Notes: a model not told the origin generated them from the letters alone. Numbered from the stretch's first letter, positions 1 to 11,142 are shown. The stretch is 64,000 bases of DNA from Candidatus Methylopumilus sp. (GCA_009693175.1 SHXT01000001.1:46518-110517), one strand, 5' to 3'. Numbers and translations are program-made.

Positions 1-596
1 CTAAAGCAACTGAAATTGCAGCTTCAGATTCTAAGTATGTATTGCTTCAACAATTTAATAATCCATCAAATCCCGCGATTCATGAAAAAACAACAGGCCC
101 TGAAATATGGAATGATACAAATGGCAACATTGATGTATTTGTGTCTGGTGTAGGTACGGGAGGTACGATCACAGGTGTCACACGTTACTTAAAGCATACA
201 AAGAAAAAAGCTATTGAATCTGTTGCGGTCGAGCCTTCATTAAGCCCTGTGATCACACAGAAACTAAGTGGTGAAGAAATTAAACCTTCGCCGCATAAAA
301 TTCAAGGTATTGGTGCAGGATTTATTCCAGGAAATTTAGATTTATCTTTAATTGATAAAGTTGAACAAATTAGCAATGAAGAGGCAATTGATTTTGCAAA
401 AAGATTAGCACGCGAGGAAGGAATTCTAGCGGGTATATCATGTGGCGCCGCCGCTGCAGTTGCAGTAAGACTTGCAAAGCTTCCTCAGTATGCAGGAAAA
501 ACTATTGTAGCCATTCTTCCTGACACCGCTGAACGTTATTTAAGTTCTGCACTTTTTGATGGTGTATTTGACGAAAAGGGTTTGGCTATTAATTAA
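1..596 (+). CDS. cysK: Cysteine synthase, C-terminal part (5' truncated by window edge)
   Basis: The frame is open from base 3 ([36 protein letters not shown]), so the listed TTG start at 42 is internal. [11 protein letters not shown] and [10 protein letters not shown] are PLP-dependent cysteine synthase motifs. Confidence 0.9.
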   Translation, partial: KATEIAASDSKYVLLQQFNNPSNPAIHEKTTGPEIWNDTNGNIDVFVSGVGTGGTITGVTRYLKHTKKKAIESVAVEPSLSPVITQKLSGEEIKPSPHKIQGIGAGFIPGNLDLSLIDKVEQISNEEAIDFAKRLAREEGILAGISCGAAAAVAVRLAKLPQYAGKTIVAILPDTAERYLSSALFDGVFDEKGLAIN

Positions 597-597
597 T

Positions 598-1101
598 TTA
601 ACTGCCTAAAAAATCACTTTTACCTAAATTCACGCCTTGATTTCTCAATATATTATAAGCAGTTGTGATATGAAAAAAGAAATTTGGAATAATCCATTCA
701 GTTAAATATGCATCGCCTTTAAATTTAAATTTATGCTCTCGAATAGCAAATTGAATTTTTTTGTTTTCTGCTCCATCAAGATCTTTCGCTTTAATCGTCT
801 TTAAAAAACTAATTGTTTTTTTAATGCGCACCTGTAATTCAGAAAATGTCTTTTCATTATCTTCATAAGTAGGCCAGTCTTTTTCGGAAAGTCTGCCAGC
901 GCCTTTCTTTACCATGTCTGTAGCAATTTGAATTTGTCTATCAAGTGCATACATATCTGGGCTCAATCTAGCATTTACAAAAATCACTTTATCAATTTTT
1001 CTTTTTTCAGCGTAACGCTCAGCTTTTTTTAAAAAATCTCCTAAATTCGTTAACATTGAAATAAACATTGGTATAGAGGCTTGATACGTAGATAACGGCA
1101 T
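598..1101 (-). CDS. DUF1993-family protein
   Basis: 167 aa ORF; YAEKRKIDKVIFVNARLSPDMYALDRQIQIATD and FFHITTAYNILRNQGVNLGKSDFLG resemble DUF1993. Confidence 0.8.
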   Translation of the reverse strand: MPLSTYQASIPMFISMLTNLGDFLKKAERYAEKRKIDKVIFVNARLSPDMYALDRQIQIATDMVKKGAGRLSEKDWPTYEDNEKTFSELQVRIKKTISFLKTIKAKDLDGAENKKIQFAIREHKFKFKGDAYLTEWIIPNFFFHITTAYNILRNQGVNLGKSDFLGS

Positions 1102-1115
1102 AATAACTCCTAAAA

Positions 1116-1340
1116 TTATTTACATGAAATTTCTAAGCTATATGGAAGAATAAATGATTTATCTGCATAATTATAACCATTAGGACATAATTTATCTGCT
1201 TTTGTATAACAAGCATCCCAGAAAGCGCAATTAATAATATAAGTCTCAGTTGCATTCGACAATTTACCTTTATTGGTATAAGTCATCATGCTGCAACTCG
1301 AAACTAAGATAAGCAGAAATAAAAATGTAATATTTCTCAT
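1116..1340 (-). CDS. Small putative lipoprotein, unknown function
   Basis: Signal peptide with lipobox (LILVSSC) in a 74 aa ORF. Confidence 0.6.
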   Translation of the reverse strand: MRNITFLFLLILVSSCSMMTYTNKGKLSNATETYIINCAFWDACYTKADKLCPNGYNYADKSFILPYSLEISCK

Positions 1341-1450
1341 ATATATTTATACAGTGATTGATAATTCATTATAGTAAATATTTGCCGATTCTATAAAGGT
1401 TTATGTAACATGCTATAAAATTCAATCATGACTTACAAAGCATATACATT

Positions 1451-2062
1451 ATGTTAGAAAAATTAATCGGGTTAATCGCCCTTTGGATTATGAGTGTGAT
1501 ATCCACAATGGGATATACAGGCATTGTCTTACTCATGGCGATTGAATCCGCATGCATTCCCCTACCCTCTGAAATTATTATGCCTTTTGCAGGATTTCTA
1601 GTTTTTAAAGGTGAAATGGTGCTCTGGATAGTCGCATTGATGGGTGCATTAGGTTGTGTGCTTGGATCAATCCCTGCTTACTATATAGGTAAAACAGGCG
1701 GTAGAAAGCTTGCTGAAAAATATGGCCGCTTTGTGCTTATTTCAAAAAAAGATTTAAAGATGGCAGATAATTGGTTTAAAAATTATGGTGAGATCATTAT
1801 TTTTATAGGTCGCCTTCTTCCCGCAGTCAGAACTTTTATAGCGCTCCCTGCTGGCATCGCACATATGAATATGACTAAATTTATTATTTATACATTTGTG
1901 GGTTCATTTATTTGGTGTTGGGCATTAGCTTACGCCGGCATGGTTTTTGGTGAGCACTGGGATACATTAAAAGTTTATTTTCACGAATTTCATTACGTTA
2001 TTGCAGGTGGAGCAATCATTTTTACCATCTGGTATATCAGGCGTCACTTTAGAAATAACTAG
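1451..2062 (+). CDS. DedA family membrane protein
   Basis: ESACIPLPSEIIMPFAGFLV and FIGRLLPAVRTFIALPAGIAHM are DedA/SNARE-associated family motifs. Confidence 0.92.
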   Translation: MLEKLIGLIALWIMSVISTMGYTGIVLLMAIESACIPLPSEIIMPFAGFLVFKGEMVLWIVALMGALGCVLGSIPAYYIGKTGGRKLAEKYGRFVLISKKDLKMADNWFKNYGEIIIFIGRLLPAVRTFIALPAGIAHMNMTKFIIYTFVGSFIWCWALAYAGMVFGEHWDTLKVYFHEFHYVIAGGAIIFTIWYIRRHFRNN

Positions 2063-2965
2063 ATGACTTCTAAATATCACATTGGTATTGATTTAGGTGG
2101 TACCAAAATTGAAGTGGCGATATTGAATAGTCAAAATGAAATTCTTTTCCGCGAAAGACTTCTAACAGAAGCGCATTTGGGCGCTGAACATATTTTCAAT
2201 CAAATCCATGCGCTTTATGCAAAAGCACTTATATGCATTCAAAATAAAACACATACTTTAGGCTTAGGTACGCCTGGATCAATCTCTAATAAAACTCGTC
2301 TACTTAAAAATTCAAATACTTTATGCTTAAATGGGTTACCACTTCAATCGCTTCTTGAAGATAAATTAGTACATGACATTTTAATTGAAAATGATGCTAA
2401 CTGTTTTGCACTCGCGGAAGCGTTAATGGGTAGCGGTAAAGGATATCCTTTTGTGTTTGGTGTAATCATGGGTTCGGGTTGTGGCGGTGGCATTGTATTT
2501 GATGGAAAAATTAGACAAGGTCCACAAAATATTGCAGGTGAGTGGGGTCATATGGTTATTGACCCCCAGGGGGCTCATTGTTATTGCGGTGCTAATGGTT
2601 GCGTAGAAAGTTTTATCTCAGGCGGTGGGTTAGAAAAAAGAATTAAAGATAAAACTGGCAATACACTATCAGCTCAAAAATTTTTTAACAATAATTTAAA
2701 AGATCAAGCCTTAAAAGATATTAAACAAGATTTTTATGCGCGCTTTGGTCAGGCCTTAGCAAATCTTATTAATATTCTAGACCCTGATATTGTCGTTTTA
2801 GGTGGTGGTCTATCAAATGAAAAAAGTTTATATAAGAAAGGTATCGCTGAGGTGTACCAACGTATTTTTAATGACATACCCACTACGCCGATTGTGAAAA
2901 ATAAATTAGGTGATTCAGCAGGCGTGATTGGTGCCGCTTTAATTAGTCAAAAGCTTATTCAGTAA
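2063..2965 (+). CDS. ROK family sugar kinase (fructokinase / N-acetylhexosamine kinase-like)
   Basis: IGIDLGGTKIEVAIL, ENDANCFALAEA, GEWGHMVIDP and the zinc motif CYCGANGCVESFISG. Confidence 0.9.
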   Translation: MTSKYHIGIDLGGTKIEVAILNSQNEILFRERLLTEAHLGAEHIFNQIHALYAKALICIQNKTHTLGLGTPGSISNKTRLLKNSNTLCLNGLPLQSLLEDKLVHDILIENDANCFALAEALMGSGKGYPFVFGVIMGSGCGGGIVFDGKIRQGPQNIAGEWGHMVIDPQGAHCYCGANGCVESFISGGGLEKRIKDKTGNTLSAQKFFNNNLKDQALKDIKQDFYARFGQALANLINILDPDIVVLGGGLSNEKSLYKKGIAEVYQRIFNDIPTTPIVKNKLGDSAGVIGAALISQKLIQ

Positions 2966-3083
2966 TGCTTTTTTCTTTTTCGATCCTGTAGACACAATCG
3001 GGTAAATGATTTTCAAGTAACCTATTAATTTTAACGGTATCTTTTTTGCTAAAGTAGAGACACTTTTCATTTTAAAAAAAATA

Positions 3084-4349
3084 ATGACTAAAAACTCTAC
3101 CTGGCATATTCTTTTTGCAAGCCTTATCGGTACAACTGTTGAATTTTTTGATTTTTATATCTACGCAAATGCAGCTGTACTAGTCTTTCCTGCATTGTTT
3201 TTTCCAGCATCTAATCCAACTACGATTATGCTTCAATCACTTGCTACTTTTGCGGTAGCATTTTTTGCGCGACCTATAGGTTCAGCGATCTTTGGTCACT
3301 TTGGAGATCGTGTTGGAAGAAAAGCTACTTTAGTGGCAGCACTTCTGACTATGGGCATCTCAACTGTCATTATAGGTTTCTTACCTACCTATGAAAAAAT
3401 AGGTATCGTAGCGCCTCTGCTTTTAATCTTATGTCGTTTTGGTCAAGGCTTTGGCCTGGGTGGTGAATGGGGAGGGGCAGTATTACTTGCTGTTGAAAAT
3501 GCACCACCGCACAAAAGAGCCTGGTACGGCATGTTTCCGCAACTGGGAGCGCCTATCGGTCTCTTTCTTTCCGGTGGTATCTTCTTAATTCTTAGTGACA
3601 CACTCACGAACGAACAGTTTTTTGATTTTGGTTGGAGAATTCCTTTTATTGCAAGTTCGCTCCTTATCCTTGTAGGTCTTTATGTGAGACTAACGATCCA
3701 CGAGACTCCTATTTTCTTAGCCTCCATTAAAAATACAAAACATAAACATTTACCCTTTATTGCAGTTTTAAAAGAACACTCGCGAGAGCTTGTGCTAGGA
3801 ACTTTAATTGCAGTCGCTACTTTCGTTCTATTTTATTTAACCACTGTATTTACTTTGGGCTGGGCTACAAGTGAATTGGGATTAACCCGAAGAAGTTTTT
3901 TGCTTATGCAACTTTTTTCCGTAATCTTCTTCGCATTGTTTATTCCAATCTCAGCACTTCTGGCTGACCGGTTTAATCGACGCATTATTTTAATGTTGGC
4001 ATCTTTTTTTATAGCAATCTTCGGTTTAACGATGGCGCCAATGCTCAATACGCACAACCATATGATTATTCTTCTCTTTTTATCTATTGGTATGGCATTA
4101 ATGGGTATGACTTACGGGCCACTCGGAACGATGCTATCAGAATTATTTCCAACACATGTTCGTTATACGGGAGCATCTCTTACTTTTAATCTTGCGGGTA
4201 TCTTGGGAGCTTCGTTCGCTCCATTTATTGCACTTTGGATGGCAACACACTATGGCATACATTACGTGGGCTACTATCTTTCGATAGCAGCTTTAATTTC
4301 ACTTTTTTCATTGGGTCTTGCAGCTGACAAAAATCACACCTCTCTTTAA
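3084..4349 (+). CDS. MFS transporter, metabolite:H+ symporter (MHS)-like
   Basis: IGTTVEFFDFYIYANAAVLVFP, ARPIGSAIFGHFGDRVGRK and GQGFGLGGEWGGAVLL are typical of the ProP/ShiA/KgtP-type MFS. Confidence 0.9.
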   Translation: MTKNSTWHILFASLIGTTVEFFDFYIYANAAVLVFPALFFPASNPTTIMLQSLATFAVAFFARPIGSAIFGHFGDRVGRKATLVAALLTMGISTVIIGFLPTYEKIGIVAPLLLILCRFGQGFGLGGEWGGAVLLAVENAPPHKRAWYGMFPQLGAPIGLFLSGGIFLILSDTLTNEQFFDFGWRIPFIASSLLILVGLYVRLTIHETPIFLASIKNTKHKHLPFIAVLKEHSRELVLGTLIAVATFVLFYLTTVFTLGWATSELGLTRRSFLLMQLFSVIFFALFIPISALLADRFNRRIILMLASFFIAIFGLTMAPMLNTHNHMIILLFLSIGMALMGMTYGPLGTMLSELFPTHVRYTGASLTFNLAGILGASFAPFIALWMATHYGIHYVGYYLSIAALISLFSLGLAADKNHTSL

Positions 4350-4367
4350 ATCATAAAGAGGTGTGAT
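4333..4367. other. Hairpin over the stop codon of the MFS gene
   Basis: Inverted repeat ATCACACCTCT (4333-4343) / AGAGGTGTGAT (4357-4367), 11 bp arms; no clear T-tract follows. Confidence 0.5.
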
Positions 4368-4513
4368 AAGTGATGAGATAATTGAGCTTAAAAGAATAGT
4401 AATAGCAAAACGCAGCCACTTGGAACCGCACTGGCGCTTATTTAATTGCTACATCACAATTGCATAAATTACAATGCTGATGATAGTGATTATCACCATT
4501 TCTTCATTAAAGA

Positions 4514-4813
4514 CTATTCCCATTTATCTTTCTCTTTTGATTCTTCAATTGTTTGCCATTGCATATTTGATGGCTCATCTTTGCCACCTCGCTTCAAAGG
4601 AACAATATGATCAATAATATAGCCTGGGCATGCGCCATAAGGTTTTTCTGTCGAAGGACATGGATGTATTTTTTTAAATTTTTTCTTGGCTTCTAGGCTT
4701 CTTTTAATTTGTCCATGTGTATCACGCTCACAAGTCACACAATAATCTGAGTAAACTGCAAAAAGTGAACTACTAAAAAGAAATGCAATTAAAAAAAATA
4801 AAAATTTATGCAT
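4514..4813 (-). CDS. Secreted HNH endonuclease-like protein
   Basis: Signal peptide MHKFLFFLIAFLFSSSLFA followed by an HNH-type core (IDHIVPLKRGGKDEPSNMQWQT). Likely start is the Met at 4813 (ORF track: 4828). Confidence 0.75.
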   Translation of the reverse strand: MHKFLFFLIAFLFSSSLFAVYSDYCVTCERDTHGQIKRSLEAKKKFKKIHPCPSTEKPYGACPGYIIDHIVPLKRGGKDEPSNMQWQTIEESKEKDKWE

Positions 4814-4912
4814 AGGGAATGATCGCAATGTTTTAAGTATAATTTAAGAAAATGATACAACAATTCATAACAAACTCTTTAATATCTTAAGCAGGATTTA
4901 CCATACACATTT

Positions 4913-6109
4913 ATGCTCACTATCGAATGGCTTAACTCCGAATCACAAATCTCTCAAGATCTCTGGGATATTTGCTTTCCAGCACCTTATGAAGGTCAAT
5001 GGTGGTATAGATCACTTGAATGCTCACACCTAGAAAAACAATTTACCTTTACTTACGGCCTTGTATCTTTAAATGGCGCACCCATTGCGATAGCGCCTGC
5101 TTTTATCATGGATGTACCTATTGAGCTTGTGATTCCACCTCTCATACTCCCTATTGTCCTTATCATTGGTAAAGTGATTCCATCCTTTCTATATCAGCGC
5201 ACTTTTTTTATAGGGAGTGTTTGTTCTGATGAAGGGCGTATTGGTATCAATCCTAAAATATTAACTAACAATACAGTCACACAAGATGAAATATTTCTTT
5301 GTATTGAAGAGGCTGCTGAAAAACAAGCCGGTAAGTACAACGCCCCCATGTTGGTATGGAAAGATTCCCCTGACACATTTAATAAAACACTCACAAATCT
5401 TTCTAAAACTAAGGGTTTGTTTCCTCTGGTAAGTTTCCCATCTGCACTTGTAACGCTTCAAGGAAATAATTCTAACGATTACTTTAGCTCGCTAAAGACA
5501 TCGAGACGATATCAATTACGTAAAAAATTAAAAAAAGCTATCCTTGCTCCACTTGAAGTGAGTATTGTCCATTTGCCTGACAATCAAACAATTCATCATC
5601 TTTATCGATTATTCTTAAAAACTTACTTAAAAGGTAAAACTAAATTTGAGGAACTAACACCTGAATTCTTCGAATTTATTTCACGTGAAAAGGAAGCACA
5701 CTTTATTATTTTAAGACATCAAGCTTCTCTTGAGATTGTAGCCTTTGTGCTTTGTTTTAATTTAAAAGATCACGTGATCAACAAATTTATTGGTATTGAT
5801 TATGACGCACCTAGAGATTGGTTTTTATACTTTCGCTTATGGATTGAAATAGTTAATTGGTCTTATAAGATAGGTGCTAAAACAATACAAAGCGGTCAAA
5901 CAGCATATACTGCAAAAATTGAAACGGGGCATCAGTTAATACCCTTAACAAATTTCTGTAAACACCGAAATGGTCTTATGCATAAAATTTACAAAAAAGT
6001 AGCAAGCTTAGTCAATTGGGATACACTTGATCAAGACTTGGCGATTTATTTAAAAGCTTATCCTGAAGAAAAGCCAAACATTTATCTATCTAATGAACAG
6101 GAGTCATAA
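4913..6109 (+). CDS. GNAT/FemAB-like acyltransferase, uncharacterised
   Basis: 398 aa; SLKTSRRYQLRKKLKK... and ...YKIGAKTIQSGQTAYTAKIETGHQLIPLTNFCKHRN resemble Acetyltransf_6/FemAB-type folds. Confidence 0.6.
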   Translation: MLTIEWLNSESQISQDLWDICFPAPYEGQWWYRSLECSHLEKQFTFTYGLVSLNGAPIAIAPAFIMDVPIELVIPPLILPIVLIIGKVIPSFLYQRTFFIGSVCSDEGRIGINPKILTNNTVTQDEIFLCIEEAAEKQAGKYNAPMLVWKDSPDTFNKTLTNLSKTKGLFPLVSFPSALVTLQGNNSNDYFSSLKTSRRYQLRKKLKKAILAPLEVSIVHLPDNQTIHHLYRLFLKTYLKGKTKFEELTPEFFEFISREKEAHFIILRHQASLEIVAFVLCFNLKDHVINKFIGIDYDAPRDWFLYFRLWIEIVNWSYKIGAKTIQSGQTAYTAKIETGHQLIPLTNFCKHRNGLMHKIYKKVASLVNWDTLDQDLAIYLKAYPEEKPNIYLSNEQES

Positions 6110-6456
6110 TGTGGATTATATTTAAATTTCTTATAACTTCAGGCATGGTTGTTTTTATTTCTGAAATTGCTAAAAAAAGTGATCGTCTAGGCGGTCTAAT
6201 TGCAGCGCTTCCTCTGGTGACTGTTTTAACACTCATATGGCTTTTTATAGAAAAACAACCGGAAAGTAAAATTGCCAATCATGCTTGGTATACTTTTTGG
6301 TATGTAGTTCCAACACTTCCTATGTTTTTAGTATTTTCTTTTTTGCTTAAACGTTTTGGATTTTGGTTAACCTTGGGATTGTCGGTAATTATTACCTTAG
6401 TTACATTTTATCTTTTTGCAAAGTTAGTAAAGCCTTATGGTATTAATTTGCTATAA
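6109..6456 (+). CDS. DUF3147-like small membrane protein
   Basis: GMVVFISEIAKKSDRLGGLIAALPLVTVLTLIWLFIE; four predicted TM segments; overlaps the upstream stop. Confidence 0.75.
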   Translation: MWIIFKFLITSGMVVFISEIAKKSDRLGGLIAALPLVTVLTLIWLFIEKQPESKIANHAWYTFWYVVPTLPMFLVFSFLLKRFGFWLTLGLSVIITLVTFYLFAKLVKPYGINLL

Positions 6457-6481
6457 ACTATAGACCATAAAAACACAAACT

Positions 6482-7207
6482 ATGAATTTTAGTTTTAAAT
6501 TTATTTTAATAACATTTCATTTAGTTTTGGCGTTTTTCATTTGTACAACTGCAATTTTTTTTCCAAAGAAAATAGTTGGCCTATTAGTTCAGCATTGGGC
6601 AAAACGTCTTTTGCAGATCTTGAGAATTAAAATTACCCTAACTGGAAATCCTTTAGGGCTTTTAAACAAAGAAACATATCTTGTTGTATCAAACCATATT
6701 TCATGGCTTGATATTCCTGTAATCTTCTCTTTAAAGCCAATAACATTTGTATCCACTTCAGATATCAAAACTTGGCCTATTATTGGGATGCTTGCCAAAG
6801 TAACAGGCGCTATCTTTATAGATCGCAAACGTAAATCAACTTTACCTATCGTCATTCAAACCATGAATGAAAAATTTAAAGTCGACAAACAATCATTATG
6901 TATCTTTCCTGAAGGCTCTACGTCTAATGGATACGAAGTTCTTCCTTTTAAGAGTAATTTATTTCAATCTGCATTTCAATCTAACAAATTCATTTTGCCC
7001 TTATCTATTAAATATAAAGAAAATAATACGTTCACAAATCGAGCAAGCTTTCATGGCTCAACTACTTTATTTCAATCCTTTAAAAAAATTGCAGGGTCAA
7101 ACCAAATTGAAGTCATCATTAATATTGGGCATCCCGTAAAACCTGCTCAGTCACGTAAAGACTTGTCACTTAAAATGCAAAAGGCTATTGCTATCAAAAT
7201 TAAATGA
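6482..7207 (+). CDS. 1-acyl-sn-glycerol-3-phosphate acyltransferase (PlsC family)
   Basis: NHISWLD (HX4D) and FPEGSTSNG motifs, plus an N-terminal membrane segment. Confidence 0.88.
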   Translation: MNFSFKFILITFHLVLAFFICTTAIFFPKKIVGLLVQHWAKRLLQILRIKITLTGNPLGLLNKETYLVVSNHISWLDIPVIFSLKPITFVSTSDIKTWPIIGMLAKVTGAIFIDRKRKSTLPIVIQTMNEKFKVDKQSLCIFPEGSTSNGYEVLPFKSNLFQSAFQSNKFILPLSIKYKENNTFTNRASFHGSTTLFQSFKKIAGSNQIEVIINIGHPVKPAQSRKDLSLKMQKAIAIKIK

Positions 7208-7276
7208 TTCGTACATTTGTATGCACTACTCTCGATGTTATAATTCTTAAATCTTAGATCATTCACCGATATCACC

Positions 7277-7675
7277 ATGTTAAAACTTACCGCTATTTAC
7301 GCTGCTATTCTTACCTTTGTATATGTCAAACTCACGCTTAACGTTATCAGCTTAAGGCGACAACATACAATATCACTTGGTGATGGTGGTCGAGACGATC
7401 TTAGACAAGCTATTCGCTCGCACGCAAACTTTGCAGAGTATGTACCTATCGGCCTTATTCTTTTGGGTTGTCTTGAAGCGAATCATATTCATTGGACCAT
7501 CGTATTATTACTAGGTGGCATATTTACTATGGGTCGACTTTATTATGCAAAAGCATTTCTTGAAACAACTCCCAATATAGATCTTAGAGTAAAAGGAATG
7601 AAATATACACTTTGGGGTCTTCAAGCACTTGCTGCGACAAATGTTGTTATGATCATCATTCAAAAAATTCTTTAA
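7277..7675 (+). CDS. MAPEG family protein
   Basis: RRQHTISLGDGGRDDLRQAIRSHANFAEYVPIGLILL is a MAPEG signature. Confidence 0.9.
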   Translation: MLKLTAIYAAILTFVYVKLTLNVISLRRQHTISLGDGGRDDLRQAIRSHANFAEYVPIGLILLGCLEANHIHWTIVLLLGGIFTMGRLYYAKAFLETTPNIDLRVKGMKYTLWGLQALAATNVVMIIIQKIL

Positions 7676-7694
7676 TTTTTTTAAATTTATTACG

Positions 7695-8018
7695 ATGACT
7701 ACTTTTATTACAATTGATGCTTCAACTTTGAGCAGTATGCTCAAAAAAGAAAATATGTTGCTGATTGACGTGAGAAATGATGATGAGGTTGTAAAAGGCA
7801 TCATTAAAGGCGCAAAGCACATCCCCTTAGCAATTCTTCCACAAGAAATTAATAAGCTTCCTAAGAAATCAAGTATTGTTTTTTATTGCCATAGTGGAGT
7901 TCGCTCAGCACATGCAGCATCTTATCTTGCAGAACAAGATTACCATGATGTTTATAATTTAGCGGGTGGTGTAATTGCATGGGCGAATGCAGGATTTGTT
8001 TTTTCAACACTTAAATAA
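7695..8018 (+). CDS. Rhodanese-like domain protein
   Basis: LLIDVRNDDEVVKGIIKGAKHIPL and FYCHSGVRSAHAASYL active-site loop. Confidence 0.9.
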   Translation: MTTFITIDASTLSSMLKKENMLLIDVRNDDEVVKGIIKGAKHIPLAILPQEINKLPKKSSIVFYCHSGVRSAHAASYLAEQDYHDVYNLAGGVIAWANAGFVFSTLK

Positions 8019-8257
8019 TGATGCACTTTGATAGTGAAGTAGATGCAACAGGGCTTAAATGTCCGCTCCCTATTCTTAAGTGTAAAAAAAGCTTAAATGA
8101 AATTAAATCTAATCAAGTTCTCAAAATTATTGCAACAGACCCAGGAAGTAAAAAAGATTTTGAAGCCTTTTGTCGTCAGACAGGGCACACCCTTTTATCT
8201 ATGGAAGACAAGAATAATATCATTATTTTCTATATTAAGAAACGTGATCTAGACTAA
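8018..8257 (+). CDS. TusA-family sulfurtransferase
   Basis: [19 protein letters not shown], the CPxP motif of the TusA/SirA family. Confidence 0.9.
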   Translation: MMHFDSEVDATGLKCPLPILKCKKSLNEIKSNQVLKIIATDPGSKKDFEAFCRQTGHTLLSMEDKNNIIIFYIKKRDLD

Positions 8258-11050
8258 TTTTTTAAGCTGAGCTTCAAGTTTTTCAAATGTCTCTGTAAAT
8301 TCTTTCAAACGTTTTTTTTCTTGCACTACAACAGCTTCGGGTGCACGGTCTACAAAACTTGCATTCTGCAATTTACCATTAGCTTTTTGAATTTCGATCT
8401 GAATACGATTAAGTTCTTTTGTAATTCTTTCCTTTTCTTCTTCCACATTCACTTCGACCTTAAGCATCAATTTAAAATCTTTTAGTAACATTACGGGGGC
8501 TTCCATTATTGGTAACTCATCTAAAACTTCAACATCAGTTAATTTTGCAAGTGCTTTAAGATAGGGCACATAAGATTTAAGTATTTGCTTATCACCCGCA
8601 ATGATGAGTGGAATTTTTTGTGCAGGTGAAATATTCATATCTCCACGAAGTTTACGACAGACGTCTGCCATCTCTTTTAAAAGAGACATCCAATGCATAC
8701 TTTCTTGATCTATTTTTTTGGAATCACTTTGAGGATAATCCTCGAGCATAATAGAAACACTTTCTTTGCCATTCATATGGCCTATAGTCTGCCAGATTTC
8801 TTCAGTAATAAAAGGCATTACAGGATGCAATAAACGTAAAATAGTTTCAAGCACGCGCAACAGTGTCCGCCGTGTTGCTCTTTGTTCAGCATCACTACCC
8901 AATTGTATTTGAACTTTAGCAACTTCAAGATACCAATCACAGAATTCATCCCACACAAGTTGATAAAGCTCTTGTGATAGCAAATCAAAACGATATTCTG
9001 CAAATGCTTTTTCGATCGCAATTTCTTTTTCTTGTAATAAACTTACAATCCAACGATCCGCTTTTGAAAATTCAAGATAACCATCCACGCAATCACCAAA
9101 ACCATTCTCCTTACCTTCGCAATTCATTAATACAAAGCGTGTAGCATTCCATAATTTATTGCAGAAATTTCGATATCCTTCGCAGCGCTGAAGATCAAAT
9201 TTAATATCACGTCCTGGGCTAGCTAAGCTTGCATATGTAAATCGCAATGCATCTGTACCAAAAGCAGAAATACCTTCTGGAAATTCCTTACGTGTTTTTT
9301 TACTAATTGATTCAGCTTGTTTTGGATTCATAAGACTGGTTGTTCTTTTTTCTATCAAAGCGTCTAATGAAATGCCATCAATCAAATCAATCGGGTCAAG
9401 TACATTACCTTTTGACTTACTCATTTTTTGACCTTCAGCATCACGAATGAGCCCATGCACATACACATGTTTAAATGGAGTCTTGCCGGTAATATGTTTT
9501 GTCATCATTACCATACGCGCTACCCAGAAAAAAATAATATCAAAACCTGTCACCAGTACTGTGGAAGGCAAATAAAGATCGAGTGCTGGATTTGATATCT
9601 TTGGATAATCAGGAGTCCAATCGAGTGTTGAAAAAGGCCAGAGGGCTGATGAATACCATGTATCTAACACATCAGGGTCGCGCTTAATTTCACCCTGATA
9701 ACCATCTTTTAAGGCTAAGGCTTTTGCTTCATCTTCATTACGTGCAACCCACATCTCTCCTTTGTTGCCATACCATGCTGGAATTTGATGTCCCCACCAA
9801 AGTTGTCTTGAGATACACCAGTCTTGAATATTATTTAACCACTGATTATAAGTATTCACCCAACTGTCTGGATAGAATTTAATCTCACCTTTAGCAACTA
9901 CATCGAGTGCTTTTTCTGTAATACTTTTTCCGTCATGTCCTTTTTTTGACATCGCGACAAACCATTGATCAGTCAACATTGGCTCAATTACAACATCAGT
10001 TCTGTCACCACGTGGAATTTTGAGTTTATGTTTTTCAGTCTTGACGAGATAACCTTGCGCATCTAAGTCTTCTATAATTTTTTTTCGCGCTTCGAAACGT
10101 TCTAAACCTTGATAAATTTTTGGTGCTAATTCATTAATGTGCCCATCTAAAGTAAGTACACTAATCATAGGTAACTTATGACGTATACCTACATCGTAAT
10201 CATTAAAGTCATGAGCAGGCGTCACTTTTACAACGCCTGTACCAAATGTTTGGTCTACATAATCATCTGCAATGATAGGAATATCACGATCACATAAAGG
10301 AAGTTTTATCATTTGACCTACAAGCGATTGATAACGCGTATCTTCTGGATGCACCATGATTGCAACATCTCCCAACATCGTTTCGGGTCTTGTCGTTGCA
10401 ACCGTTAAATGGCCTTTGCCTGAAGCGAGTGGATATTGAATGTGCCACAAGAATCCATCTTTCTCTTCTTGTACTACTTCTAAATCAGATACCGCGGTTT
10501 GTAATTGGATATCCCAATTTACTAAACGTTTACCACGATAAATGAGACCCTCTTTATATAAACTAACAAATGTTTCTGTCACCGTTTTCGATAAACCTTC
10601 ATCCATCGTGAAGCGCTCTCTTGACCAATCAAGTGAAGTGCCTAAGCGTCGCATTTGTTGCGTAATAGTTCCGCCAGAATAAGTTTTCCATTCCCAGACT
10701 TTTTCTAAAAACTTTTCTCGACCAAGATCGTGTTTTGTAACGCCCTCTTGATCAAGCTGCCTTTCAACTACAATTTGTGTCGCAATGCCTGCGTGATCGG
10801 TGCCTGGTTGCCATAAAGTATTATCACCTTTCATGCGGTGATAACGTATTAACGCATCCATTAATGTCTGATTAAATCCGTGCCCCATGTGCAAAGTACC
10901 TGTCACATTAGGTGGTGGCAATAAAATACAAAATGCATTTTTTTTGTGGTTATCTAGACCTGCTTGATAAAACCCTTTAGATTCCCAAAACTGATACCAA
11001 TGACTTTCAATATCTTTTGGGTTAAAAGGTTTAGAGAAATTATTTTCCAT
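8249..11050 (-). CDS. valS: Valyl-tRNA synthetase
   Basis: [21 protein letters not shown] (HIGH region), [18 protein letters not shown] (KMSKS) and a C-terminal coiled coil. Start set at [11 protein letters not shown]. Confidence 0.97.
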   Translation of the reverse strand: MENNFSKPFNPKDIESHWYQFWESKGFYQAGLDNHKKNAFCILLPPPNVTGTLHMGHGFNQTLMDALIRYHRMKGDNTLWQPGTDHAGIATQIVVERQLDQEGVTKHDLGREKFLEKVWEWKTYSGGTITQQMRRLGTSLDWSRERFTMDEGLSKTVTETFVSLYKEGLIYRGKRLVNWDIQLQTAVSDLEVVQEEKDGFLWHIQYPLASGKGHLTVATTRPETMLGDVAIMVHPEDTRYQSLVGQMIKLPLCDRDIPIIADDYVDQTFGTGVVKVTPAHDFNDYDVGIRHKLPMISVLTLDGHINELAPKIYQGLERFEARKKIIEDLDAQGYLVKTEKHKLKIPRGDRTDVVIEPMLTDQWFVAMSKKGHDGKSITEKALDVVAKGEIKFYPDSWVNTYNQWLNNIQDWCISRQLWWGHQIPAWYGNKGEMWVARNEDEAKALALKDGYQGEIKRDPDVLDTWYSSALWPFSTLDWTPDYPKISNPALDLYLPSTVLVTGFDIIFFWVARMVMMTKHITGKTPFKHVYVHGLIRDAEGQKMSKSKGNVLDPIDLIDGISLDALIEKRTTSLMNPKQAESISKKTRKEFPEGISAFGTDALRFTYASLASPGRDIKFDLQRCEGYRNFCNKLWNATRFVLMNCEGKENGFGDCVDGYLEFSKADRWIVSLLQEKEIAIEKAFAEYRFDLLSQELYQLVWDEFCDWYLEVAKVQIQLGSDAEQRATRRTLLRVLETILRLLHPVMPFITEEIWQTIGHMNGKESVSIMLEDYPQSDSKKIDQESMHWMSLLKEMADVCRKLRGDMNISPAQKIPLIIAGDKQILKSYVPYLKALAKLTDVEVLDELPIMEAPVMLLKDFKLMLKVEVNVEEEKERITKELNRIQIEIQKANGKLQNASFVDRAPEAVVVQEKKRLKEFTETFEKLEAQLKKLV

Positions 11051-11142
11051 GAATAAAACACATAGCAGATTTGTCAAAAATTCATTTTAACATAGGGATG
11101 AAGTGATATCAGGGCTCATGGCAGGTTGATACCACAAAAAAA

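Noticed and set aside
7511-7822. 103 aa minus-strand ORF over the MAPEG and rhodanese genes
   Set aside because: Overlaps two well-supported plus-strand genes; no family signature.
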